Positions 8,695-17,280 of a DNA stretch of 64,000 nt are shown in pieces. Position numbers and translations under genes: made by a program. The DNA comes from DASXRU01 sp033856235 (lineage in GTDB: Bacteria; Acidobacteriota; Blastocatellia; Pyrinomonadales; Pyrinomonadaceae), in contig JAWVFI010000083.1 in the NCBI GenBank assembly GCA_033856235.1, positions 1 through 64,000 on the forward strand. Direction: 5' to 3'. Under the pieces are notes generated by a model, which saw nothing but the letters and a program-made list of their open reading frames with translations, made no database searches and was not told where the DNA came from. How positions within the stretch are numbered: position 1 is the stretch's first letter; every line of letters starts with the position of its first letter.

Positions 8695-9621
8695 ATGAGC
8701 GTTCAGGAATCACCGGTTACCGAAGACAGGCATCCCCTTTCGCAATCGTCTATCGATGGCCAGGTTAGCGAAAATGCGGCCGAGTCAACCTTTCACGAGG
8801 TGGACGATCGCGACCGTGCGATCCCCGCCATCGAGTTTCGCGACGTGTCCCTGGCTTTTGACGACCGTCAGGTTTTGGACGGTCTCAGCTTCAAGGTCAT
8901 GAAAGGCGAAACTAAAATTATTTTGGGCGGATCCGGCTGCGGCAAATCCACCACCATCAAGCTGGTCCTCGGTTTATTGAAACCCGATTCGGGCCTGGTG
9001 TTGGTGGATGGCGAGGACATTACGAACTACGACGAAGTCCAGATGATGAAGGTGCGCCGGAAGATTGGGATGATTTTTCAGGAAGGGGCACTCTTTGATT
9101 CCCTCTCCGTTTATGACAACGTAGCGTTTCGACTCCATGAGCAGGGCGTGCCGGAGGAAGAAGTTGAACCCGAGGTGCGGCGCATGCTGCAATTCGTAAA
9201 TCTAGAAGATGCGATCGACAAAATGCCCATCGAACTATCGGGCGGAATGCGCCGCCGCGTGGGCATCGCGCGCGCCCTGGTTGGCGACCCGAAGATCGTG
9301 ATGTTTGACGAGCCCACTGCCGGACTGGATCCGCCTACGGCGCGCACCATCTGTGAACTGGCTATGAAATTGCGCGATCTGGAAGACGTCTCTTCGATCT
9401 TTGTTACGCATGAGATGAACAACCTAGATTATCTTTCATCGGAGTACGCGGTCGTTAACGACGCCGGCGAGGTCGTATTCGAGAAAGAAGGCGAGCGCCT
9501 TTGTTTGATAAACTGTAAGACTTTGATGATGCGCGATGGCAGGGTAATTTTTAGTGGCACGGATGAAACCCTGAAGAAGGCGGACGATCCGTACATCCAG
9601 AAATTTCTGCGGGGACATTAG
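8695..9621 (+). CDS. mlaF: MlaF-family ABC transporter ATP-binding protein
   Basis: This is the ATPase of the MlaEFD phospholipid transporter. Walker A is GGSGCGKST (residues 79-87), the signature is LSGGMRRRVGIARAL, Walker B is IVMFDEP and the switch histidine is in FVTHEM. At 308 aa it is longer than a typical MlaF because about 45 mostly polar residues precede the ATPase fold; the ATG at 8695 is nevertheless well placed three bases after mlaE. A run of about 70 residues after the switch histidine resembles the usual C-terminal tail. Confidence 0.93.
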   Translation: MSVQESPVTEDRHPLSQSSIDGQVSENAAESTFHEVDDRDRAIPAIEFRDVSLAFDDRQVLDGLSFKVMKGETKIILGGSGCGKSTTIKLVLGLLKPDSGLVLVDGEDITNYDEVQMMKVRRKIGMIFQEGALFDSLSVYDNVAFRLHEQGVPEEEVEPEVRRMLQFVNLEDAIDKMPIELSGGMRRRVGIARALVGDPKIVMFDEPTAGLDPPTARTICELAMKLRDLEDVSSIFVTHEMNNLDYLSSEYAVVNDAGEVVFEKEGERLCLINCKTLMMRDGRVIFSGTDETLKKADDPYIQKFLRGH

Positions 9622-9702
9622 TAGAAAGGATAAAGGTAAAGAAAACGAACCTGAGTCCACTTGTGAGGGCTGGTCTTAACGTTTACTTTACCTTCCAGCA
9701 AT

Positions 9703-10848
9703 ATGCCACCAGCAAGAAGAACCGTCGGTCTGAGCGAACTGCGAGTCGGCCTGCTTGTGATTGGGGCGATCGCGGTCCTGATATTTCTGATCCTGAACGC
9801 TTCCGGCGACATTAACCCCTTCGCCAGCAAACTGCATTTGCGGGCGCGTTTCGCCGACGCCAATGGTTTGCGGCCTGGTTCCGAAGTTCGTCTCGCCGGA
9901 GTACGCATCGGCAAGGTCGAAAAGATCACCTTGCTGCCGCCCTCCAACGTGCCCGGTGACAAGCGGGTCGAAGCGAGCTTCGCTGTTGACAGCAAAATTG
10001 ATGGCCAGCCGGCGACGCAGCGCATTCGCACCGATTCGATAGCGCTACAGGCCGCCCCCAGTCTCCTGGGAAGCGAGATGATCATCAACGTCACACCCGG
10101 GACTTCCATCGGCCAGCCCATACAAGAGAACGCAATTCTGCCTTCTTCAGCGGCAAACACAATTAGCGACTTTGCCACCTCAGGCACAGACCTGGCCCAG
10201 CGCCTGACGAAACTCTCCGACCAGCTCAATGAAGTAGTAAAGGACGTGCGTGAAGGCAAAGGCACAGTCGGCCATCTTTTCACTGACGATGCTCTTTACA
10301 ATAATCTCAATGCGACGATCCGCGACACCGAAGAACTGATGCAGCAGATCAAAACCGGCAGGGGTTCTGCCGGCAAATTGATTTACGACGATGCGCTTTA
10401 CAACAATGCTAACGACATCGCGGCAAACCTGAAAAAGATATCGGACGATATCAAGGGCGGGCGTGGTTCAGCGGGCAAATTCCTCTCCAGCGACGAAATG
10501 TACAATAAGGTGAATCGTTTGGCCGATCGGGTGAATCACTCGATGGATCAAATCGATAACATCGTCGCCGACGTGAATTCCGGGCGCGGCACCTTAGGCA
10601 AACTGGTGAAGGACGAGGCGATCTATAACGACGCCAGGCAAGCTATTGCGCGCTTCAACACCACCGCCGAGCGCATCGATAACGTAGTGGCGAATGCGCA
10701 GCGTGGCGAAGGCACCGTCGGTAAACTACTGACTGACGATCAACTCTACAACAACGTCAACCAGCTCTCTTCCGAGAGCGTGAAACTCCTCTACGACTTC
10801 CGCCAGAACCCGAAGAAGTATCTAACGATCAAGTTTCAGCTGTTCTAA
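9703..10848 (+). CDS. mlaD: MlaD-family MCE lipid-transport protein with five-fold C-terminal repeat
   Basis: This is the substrate-binding subunit of the MCE transporter. One N-terminal membrane helix (about residues 13-33) is followed by one MCE domain (about residues 42-120, with GLRPGSEVRLAGVRIGKV). The C-terminal half has five copies of a roughly 40-residue unit with the core G(K/R/E)G(T/S)xGxLxxDDxLYNN, beginning near residue 184. These probably form a helical extension that reaches across the periplasm, by analogy with longer MCE proteins. The protein ends KYLTIKFQLF. It lies 81 bases after mlaF and converges with the giant-gene cluster 17 bases downstream. Confidence 0.9.
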   Translation: MPPARRTVGLSELRVGLLVIGAIAVLIFLILNASGDINPFASKLHLRARFADANGLRPGSEVRLAGVRIGKVEKITLLPPSNVPGDKRVEASFAVDSKIDGQPATQRIRTDSIALQAAPSLLGSEMIINVTPGTSIGQPIQENAILPSSAANTISDFATSGTDLAQRLTKLSDQLNEVVKDVREGKGTVGHLFTDDALYNNLNATIRDTEELMQQIKTGRGSAGKLIYDDALYNNANDIAANLKKISDDIKGGRGSAGKFLSSDEMYNKVNRLADRVNHSMDQIDNIVADVNSGRGTLGKLVKDEAIYNDARQAIARFNTTAERIDNVVANAQRGEGTVGKLLTDDQLYNNVNQLSSESVKLLYDFRQNPKKYLTIKFQLF

Positions 10849-10865
10849 CCTGCCGACGGCGGCAA

Positions 10866-13800
10866 CTATGACGTCGGCCAATCGGAAGGCCGGATGCGAG
10901 TGACGGTGTTGTCATTCGAATTCGCCACCCAGACATACGTCCCGTCATAGACCAGCGCGGCAGGACTAACCCCGACTCTGAAAGACCCGTGATTACTTCC
11001 ATCTGCGGCTAGTAGCCTTGTGATCGTGTTCTCTGAATTCTCTGCCACCCACACATATGTGCCGTCATAGGCCAGACTGTACGGGCTAGTCCCTGTCGGA
11101 AAAGTTCCGTGATTGCTGCCATCAGCCGCCAACAGTCTGCTGACGAAAGTTTCCTCCATATTGGCCACCCAGATGTAAGTACCGTCAAAGGCCAGCGCTA
11201 TCGGGAAACGTCCCGTGGGAAAAGTGCCCTGGTTGCTCCCATCCGTAGCGAGTAACCGGTTGACGGTGTTGTCGCTGGTATTGCAGACCCAGATGTATTT
11301 GCCGTCATAAGTCAGCGAATGTGGAAAGCTCCCCACCTTAAAGGATCCCTGGTTGCTGCCATCCGTCGCGAGCAGCCGAATGAGGAGTTGCGGAGTTCCC
11401 ACCGCCAGCCAGATGTAAGTGCCGTCGTGTGCGAAACCGCTCGCAAAATCCGAGCACGGAAAGGTTCCTTGATTGCTGCCATCGGCGGCCCGTAAACGGG
11501 TGATGGTGGGTTGGCTGCCATTCGCCGCCCAGATGTAGCCTCCGAAATAGATCAGAGCTTGTGGATAGCTCTCAACGGGGAACGTTCCCTGATTGCTTCC
11601 GTCAGACGCCCGCAGCCGGGTGAGGTTGTTGGCGCCACTATTAGCCACCCAGATGTAGGTGCCGTCATAGGCGAGGCCTTCCGGAGTCGGGCCGACCGGA
11701 AAAGTCTCCAGCAATTGGGTCACTGTGATCGGAGCGCTCTTGGTTGATGCTCCCTCACCTTGTTGTCCAGTTAACTGATAGACAACCTCACCTGTCGGAT
11801 GCACCGGGTAACTGGTGGAATTAAGCGGCACAGTCACTCCACCGGGTTCCAGAACCAGCGAAGTTATTGACTCAGTCGCCCAGGCCAGTATGACTGGTTG
11901 GCCGGGTTGGAATGCTTCCGCCGTCGCCGTAAATGAAGTTATCGCCGGTGGACTGACATAAACCTGCACGTTATTTGCGCCACCACTCGCGCCCTCCGCG
12001 CTATACGGCGTCAGCGTATACAGAGTCGCGACAATCGGATTGACCGTACACGATCCCTTCCCGCTTGAGCTATCGATATGGCCACTCGTATATCCTTCCG
12101 CAGTCACGATCACGTACTGCGCATCGGCAGTCGTCCACGAGAGGGTTGCGGCCGCTCCCGAGTCTACCGTCTGCGGTTTTGCCGCGGGCAAGGGGTCTAC
12201 GAAGCGGGGATTCGACACCTGGGCCACGGCCGTCGCGAAGGTGAAGATCTGTCCCGCGTAAACTATCAACTCGTACTCGGTCCATGCTTCCGGCGTATCG
12301 CTCCAATTCGTCTGCGGCGATGAGTGCTGGCGACTGTCATAGAGCAGTTTGGTCAACGTCGTGTTGTAGAGCAGCCAGTACTCTGCTTCCACGACTCCCC
12401 ACGAAAGGTTGATCTGCGTGCCGGGAGCGATCGGTGTCGGCGGGATGACGGTGAATTTAGTGATCGTTAAGGTGCCCGCCTCTTTTGTCAGCGACCGCGA
12501 CCCCTGGACACCATCCGGATCAGCACCCGTCATTTCCAGGATCATGAATGGCGTCTGGCCCTGTATCTGATTGACGAGGACGTCGATCAGCTGAAAGACA
12601 AAACTCTCGCCGGCGGCCAGTGGCTCACTCGCGGCTCCCTGCGCCGGCTCCGCCGTGTACCAGTAGAGGTCGCCTTGCTCGGCCGGCGCGGCATTAGTAA
12701 CCCACTGGCTCTGCGCTGTCGTCAACTGAATACCATCAGAGCTCGAGGCTAGTTGCCGGCTCTCGGTCGTGCCCACGTAGATGCCGAATTGAAAGTTCTC
12801 ACAGTTGACCGTCTCGGACGTCGGGTTATAGACAGTGATCGTCAAGTCAACAAGCATCGGCTCTTCGTCACTTGAAACATAGACAGTGTTGGGATCCAGC
12901 TTGTATTGCAGAATGAATTGAGCCGGCGGAGTGGGCGAGTCGTCATTGAGCGATTGGGATTGCATGCTCGTTCCTCTTTCAGATGACGGGGGCCAATCTG
13001 AAGGCCGTATCCGGGTGACGGTATTGTCTCCATAATTTGCAACCCAGATATAAGTTCCATCATAGGTCAACGTATAAGGATAATTTCCAACTTGAAAAGT
13101 TCCCTGGTTGCTGCCATCTGTGACGAGCAGTCGGGTGACTGTGTTGTCACTGCTATTCGCTGTCCAGATGCAGGTCCCGTCATAGGCTATACCTAGTGGA
13201 CTATGCCCGACCGGGAAGGTTCCTTGATTGCTGCCGTCTGTAGCGAGGAGCCGTGTGAGCGTGTTGTCTTGCGAATTCACCACCCAGATATGGGTACCGT
13301 CATAAGCCAGAGATTGTGGATTATAGCCGGCCGTAAAACTTCCCTGATTGCTGCCGTCCGCGGCGAGTATCCGGGTAACCGTGTTCGAGTCAAAACAAGA
13401 CCCCACCCAGATGCATGTCCCGTCATAGGCTAGAGCTTGTGGAGTATTCCCGACCGGGAAAGTTCCATGATTACTGCCGTCCGCAGTTAGCAGCCTGCTG
13501 ACCGTGTTGTCCTGAAAATTCGCCACCCAGATGTACGGGTCGGCATAGACCACAGCCCTGGCATAATTGCCCACCGTAAAGGTTCCCTGGTTACTGCCAT
13601 CTGCGGCAAGTAGCCGGGTGACCTGGTTGACACCTCCATTCGCCACCCAAAGATAAGTGCCGTCATAGGCCAGCGATGATGGAGAAACACCGCACGGGAA
13701 AGAGCCCTGACTACTGCCATCTGCGAGGAGCAATCGAGTGACTGTGTTGGCGTATGCGTTCGCTATCCAAAGATAAGTGCCGTCGTAGGCCAACGCTTGT

Positions 13801-15080
13801 GGCACCTCTCCAGCTTGGAAAGTCTCCAGTTGTTGCGTAACGGTAACCGGACCGCTCTCGAACGATGGTTCCTCTCCATAGGCCGTTAGCTGATAGACCA
13901 CCTGCCCCTTCGGGTACACCACGTAGCTGGGCGGAGTGATCGGCAGGCTCTCGCCGCCGGGATTGAGTACTAACTCAGTGACCGACTCCGTTTCCCAGGA
14001 GAGTGTCACCGGTTGGCCCGGAGCGAATGACTGGGGTGTGGCGTTGAAGATCTTTATCAATGGCGGATTGACTGAGACGGTGACATTAAGCGCCTCTCCA
14101 CTCTGGCCGTCAGCACTGTAGGTCGTTACCTCATAAGTGGTGGTCAACTGCGGATTGACCTGCAGCTCTCCGCTGCCACTCGAGCTATCAACCTGGCCGC
14201 TCGTATATTCAGCGGCTGTGACGATCACGTACTGCGTGTCGGCGGTCTTCCATGAGATAACCGAAGCCGTGCCCGAATCTACGGAACCTGGATTCGCCGT
14301 CGGCGGAAAATCGTCGACGAAGCGCGGGTTGGCCACCTGTGCGACCGCGCTCCTCACCGCCACAAACTGGCCCGCATACGCAAACAACTCATATTCAGTC
14401 TGCTCGTCCGGCGTGGCGGTCCAATTCATTTGCGGCTGGGGATGCTGGCGGCTGTCATAGAGCAGTTCGCTCAGTAACGTGTTGTAGAGTTGCCAATACT
14501 CTGCGGCGTTGACCTTCCATGACAGGTTTACTTCGGCGCCGGGAGCCACCGGCGTCGGCGGCGTGACGTTGAAATACTCAATCGCCAGACTACCCTGCTC
14601 TTTAGTTAGCGGCAGCGCGCCCTGCACTCCATCCGGATCGCCATCTGTAGCTTCAAAGATCATAAACTGTGAGACGCCTTCCACATTGTTGACCGAAATG
14701 TTCTCCAGCCGAAAGATGAAAGTGTCGCCGGAGGCCAATGGCTCACTTGCGACTCCCGATGCCGGCACCGCCGTATACCAATAGAGATTTCCCTGCGTCT
14801 CCGGCTCGGCATTAGTGCTCCACTGGCTCTGCTCAGTCGTCAACTGAATACCAACGGAGGTCGGGGCGAGTTGCTCTTCTGCTGTCCCGATGTAGATGCC
14901 GAATTGAAAGCTCTGACAGTTGACCGCCGCGGACGTGGGGTTGAAGACCGCGATAGTTAAGTTAACGAGCATCTCCTCACTGTCGCTGGAAACGTAGACG
15001 ATGTCCGGATTCACCGTGTATTGCAGAATGAATTGAGGCGTCGGACTGGGCGAGTCGTCATTGATCAATTGGGATTGCAT
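10866..15080 (-). CDS. Double Ig-like/beta-propeller protein (fusion of two tandem paralogues)
   Basis: Residues 1-705 and 706-1404 are two homologous units, each like the 701-aa protein encoded just upstream. Each unit has about 420 residues of Ig-like beta-sandwich modules (VTLSWETES and TTYEVTTYSADG motifs), then seven blades of about 40 residues with the core YDGTYIWVAN-DNTVTRLLAADGSNQGTF, a seven-bladed propeller. No signal peptide or membrane helix is visible. At the junction (SDWPPSSERGTS-M706) an ATG at 12965 keeps its own ribosome-binding site, and one extra base in the G5 run at 12988-12992 would recreate a TGA stop just before it. The gene is thus a recent fusion of two genes, or the sequence carries a one-base error. 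Function unknown; binding or scaffolding is inferred. It is the last gene of the cluster. Confidence 0.8.
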   Translation of the reverse strand: MQSQLINDDSPSPTPQFILQYTVNPDIVYVSSDSEEMLVNLTIAVFNPTSAAVNCQSFQFGIYIGTAEEQLAPTSVGIQLTTEQSQWSTNAEPETQGNLYWYTAVPASGVASEPLASGDTFIFRLENISVNNVEGVSQFMIFEATDGDPDGVQGALPLTKEQGSLAIEYFNVTPPTPVAPGAEVNLSWKVNAAEYWQLYNTLLSELLYDSRQHPQPQMNWTATPDEQTEYELFAYAGQFVAVRSAVAQVANPRFVDDFPPTANPGSVDSGTASVISWKTADTQYVIVTAAEYTSGQVDSSSGSGELQVNPQLTTTYEVTTYSADGQSGEALNVTVSVNPPLIKIFNATPQSFAPGQPVTLSWETESVTELVLNPGGESLPITPPSYVVYPKGQVVYQLTAYGEEPSFESGPVTVTQQLETFQAGEVPQALAYDGTYLWIANAYANTVTRLLLADGSSQGSFPCGVSPSSLAYDGTYLWVANGGVNQVTRLLAADGSNQGTFTVGNYARAVVYADPYIWVANFQDNTVSRLLTADGSNHGTFPVGNTPQALAYDGTCIWVGSCFDSNTVTRILAADGSNQGSFTAGYNPQSLAYDGTHIWVVNSQDNTLTRLLATDGSNQGTFPVGHSPLGIAYDGTCIWTANSSDNTVTRLLVTDGSNQGTFQVGNYPYTLTYDGTYIWVANYGDNTVTRIRPSDWPPSSERGTSMQSQSLNDDSPTPPAQFILQYKLDPNTVYVSSDEEPMLVDLTITVYNPTSETVNCENFQFGIYVGTTESRQLASSSDGIQLTTAQSQWVTNAAPAEQGDLYWYTAEPAQGAASEPLAAGESFVFQLIDVLVNQIQGQTPFMILEMTGADPDGVQGSRSLTKEAGTLTITKFTVIPPTPIAPGTQINLSWGVVEAEYWLLYNTTLTKLLYDSRQHSSPQTNWSDTPEAWTEYELIVYAGQIFTFATAVAQVSNPRFVDPLPAAKPQTVDSGAAATLSWTTADAQYVIVTAEGYTSGHIDSSSGKGSCTVNPIVATLYTLTPYSAEGASGGANNVQVYVSPPAITSFTATAEAFQPGQPVILAWATESITSLVLEPGGVTVPLNSTSYPVHPTGEVVYQLTGQQGEGASTKSAPITVTQLLETFPVGPTPEGLAYDGTYIWVANSGANNLTRLRASDGSNQGTFPVESYPQALIYFGGYIWAANGSQPTITRLRAADGSNQGTFPCSDFASGFAHDGTYIWLAVGTPQLLIRLLATDGSNQGSFKVGSFPHSLTYDGKYIWVCNTSDNTVNRLLATDGSNQGTFPTGRFPIALAFDGTYIWVANMEETFVSRLLAADGSNHGTFPTGTSPYSLAYDGTYVWVAENSENTITRLLAADGSNHGSFRVGVSPAALVYDGTYVWVANSNDNTVTRIRPSDWPTS
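12963..12981 (-). promoter_or_regulatory. Retained internal ribosome-binding site and ATG within the fused propeller gene
   Basis: On the minus strand, GAAAGAGGAACGAGC stands directly before ATG (12965-12963). It resembles GAGAGGAATGAAGA before the ATG of the upstream copy at 15080. It could still start translation of the second unit (699 aa, 10866-12965) on its own. Confidence 0.55.
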
Positions 15081-15147
15081 TCTTCATTCCTCTCTAGCCA
15101 TGCAGATCTCAGGGCCACAACGATTGAAATAATTTTGGGTCCCAGAA

Positions 15148-17253
15148 TCAGTTTCCCGATGGCGGCGGCCAATCAGACGGCCGGATGCGGGTGACTGTGT
15201 AGTCGCTTCCGTTCGCCACCCAAATGTATGTGCCGTCATAGACCATGGCATTTGGATTTCCGCCGACCTGAAAAGTCCCTTGAAAACTCCCGTCCGTGGC
15301 GAGCAATCGAGTGACTGTGTTGTCGTCTTCGTTTGAGACCCAAATGTAAGTGCCGTCAGTAACCAGACCGTCTGGATATTTCCCCACCGCAAAAGTTCCA
15401 TGATTGCTGCCATCGACAGTCAGCAGACGAGTGAGAGTGTTATCGCTCTGGTTCGCAACCCAAACGTATGTGCCGTCAGAGACCAAGGCACAGGGAGAAT
15501 TGCCTGTTGGGAACGTTCCTCGACTACTTCCATCTGTGGCCAGCAGCCGGGTGACTGTGTTGTCTTCCAAATTCGCCACCCAGATGTACGTGCCATCATA
15601 GGCGATTGCTTGAGGATACTTACCCACCGCAAAGGTTCCTTGATTGCTGCCATCGGTGGCGAGTAGTCGGACGGCAACGCCCGGTGCAACGCCGCCCACC
15701 GCCGCCCAGATATATGTGCCGTCATAAACCAGAGCCTGCGGCAACGAACCGACCTGAAAACAGCCTTGATCGCTGCCATCTGCGGCGAGCAGCCGGGTAA
15801 CATTATCTGTGTGGCCTACCCAGATGTAGGTGCCGTCATAAGCCAGCGCCAGCGGGAATGTGGTCTGAAAAGTTCCTTGACTGGTGCCATTGGTCGCGCG
15901 CAACCTCATTACCGTTTCGTCCTCGGAATTCCCTACCCAGATGTAGGTGCCGTCATAGGCAAGGGCGCGCGGTTGAGTTCCGACCGGAAAACAGTCGAGT
16001 TGTTGCGTGACAGTAACGGGCGTCATGACCGGTGGCCCTTGTCCCTCTGCCGTTAGTTGATAGACCACCTGCCCCTTCGGGTTCACCACACAACTGGAGG
16101 TATTCACGGGAAGGCTTATGTTACCCGGATTGAGTGTCAGCGCCGTGACCGACTTCGTCTCCCACGAGAGTGTCACTGGCCAGCCCAGTGCGAATAACTG
16201 AGGAGACGCGGAGAAGGAAACAATCTCCGGCGGATTGACAGAGACGGTGATATTAAGCGCTTCTCCACTCTTGCCGTCTGCACCATAGGTGGTCACCTCA
16301 TAAGTGGTCGTCAACTGCGGATTGACTTGAAGGTGCCCCCTCCCAGTCGAACTATCAATCTGCCCGCTCGTATATTCGGCGGCTGTGACGATCACGTACT
16401 TCGTGTCAGCTGTCTGCCACGAGATGGTCGCGGCGGTGCCCGAATCGACCGACGTGGGATCCGCGGTCGGCGGATAGTCTTCGAGGAAGCGCGGATTCGC
16501 TACCTGCGCAACCGCGCTCGCCACCGCCACAAACTGGCCCGCATACGCGAACAACTCATACTCAGTCTGCTCGTCCGGCGTGTCGGTCCAATTCATTTGC
16601 GGCTGGGGATGCTGGCGGCTGTCATAGAGCAGTTTGCTCAACAACGTGTTGTAGAGTTGCCAATACTCCGCTTCGTTGACCTTCCATGACAGGTTTACCT
16701 CGGCGCCGGGAGCCACCGGCGTCGACGGAGTGACGCTGAAATATTCAATCTTTAGACTTCCCTGCTCCTTAGTTAGCGGCAGCGCGCCCTGCACGCTAAT
16801 CGGGTTATTCGGGTCGGCGCCAGTCACTTCAAAGATCATGAGCTCGGAGACGCCTTCCACATCGTTTACGGGAATGTTCGCAAGCTGAAAGATAAAGGTG
16901 TCGCCCGCGGCCAAAGACTCACTCGCCACACCCGTTGCCGGCGCCGCCGTGTACCAATAGAGATTTCCCTGCGTCTCAGGCTCAGCATTAGTGCTCCACT
17001 GGCTCTGCTCAGTCGTCAACTGAATACCATCTGAGGCCGAGGCGAGTTGTCCCTCTGAGGCGCCGACGTAGACGCCGAATTGAAAGTTTTGACAGTTGGC
17101 CGGCGCGGCCGTCGGATTGAGGACCGTGATGGTTAGGTTGACGAGCATCGACTCAGTGTCGCTGGAGACATAGACAATGTCCGGGTTCACCTTGTATTGA
17201 AGGATGGACTGGGCCGGCGGGGGCTGGCTGTTAGTCAGGTATGGGTAGTCCAT
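15148..17253 (-). CDS. Ig-like/seven-bladed beta-propeller protein
   Basis: This 701-aa protein is the single-unit version of the fused protein downstream. Residues 1-420 contain an N-terminal domain (SILQYKVNPDIVYVSS) and Ig-like modules with the APGAEVNLSWKV and GWPVTLSWETKSV segments. Residues 420-700 hold seven propeller blades of about 40 residues with YDGTYIWVAN cores. No signal peptide is present. The ATG at 17253 is preceded by AAGGA and lies 27 bases from the 1289-aa gene, and the next paralogue starts 67 bases after the stop. DNA coding for the Ig-like part is very close to that of the first unit of the next gene, so duplication or gene conversion is recent. Vgb/YVTN-type propellers are the nearest known look-alikes; the ligand is unknown. 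Confidence 0.8.
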   Translation of the reverse strand: MDYPYLTNSQPPPAQSILQYKVNPDIVYVSSDTESMLVNLTITVLNPTAAPANCQNFQFGVYVGASEGQLASASDGIQLTTEQSQWSTNAEPETQGNLYWYTAAPATGVASESLAAGDTFIFQLANIPVNDVEGVSELMIFEVTGADPNNPISVQGALPLTKEQGSLKIEYFSVTPSTPVAPGAEVNLSWKVNEAEYWQLYNTLLSKLLYDSRQHPQPQMNWTDTPDEQTEYELFAYAGQFVAVASAVAQVANPRFLEDYPPTADPTSVDSGTAATISWQTADTKYVIVTAAEYTSGQIDSSTGRGHLQVNPQLTTTYEVTTYGADGKSGEALNITVSVNPPEIVSFSASPQLFALGWPVTLSWETKSVTALTLNPGNISLPVNTSSCVVNPKGQVVYQLTAEGQGPPVMTPVTVTQQLDCFPVGTQPRALAYDGTYIWVGNSEDETVMRLRATNGTSQGTFQTTFPLALAYDGTYIWVGHTDNVTRLLAADGSDQGCFQVGSLPQALVYDGTYIWAAVGGVAPGVAVRLLATDGSNQGTFAVGKYPQAIAYDGTYIWVANLEDNTVTRLLATDGSSRGTFPTGNSPCALVSDGTYVWVANQSDNTLTRLLTVDGSNHGTFAVGKYPDGLVTDGTYIWVSNEDDNTVTRLLATDGSFQGTFQVGGNPNAMVYDGTYIWVANGSDYTVTRIRPSDWPPPSGN

Positions 17254-17280
17254 TCAAGTTCCTTTCCAGGATCGTAAGCA

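Noticed and set aside
10866..17253. Regular repeats of about 120 bases, CRISPR-like at first sight
   Set aside because: The repeats stay in frame, code for propeller blades and vary at third positions. There are no short identical repeats with unique spacers and no cas genes.
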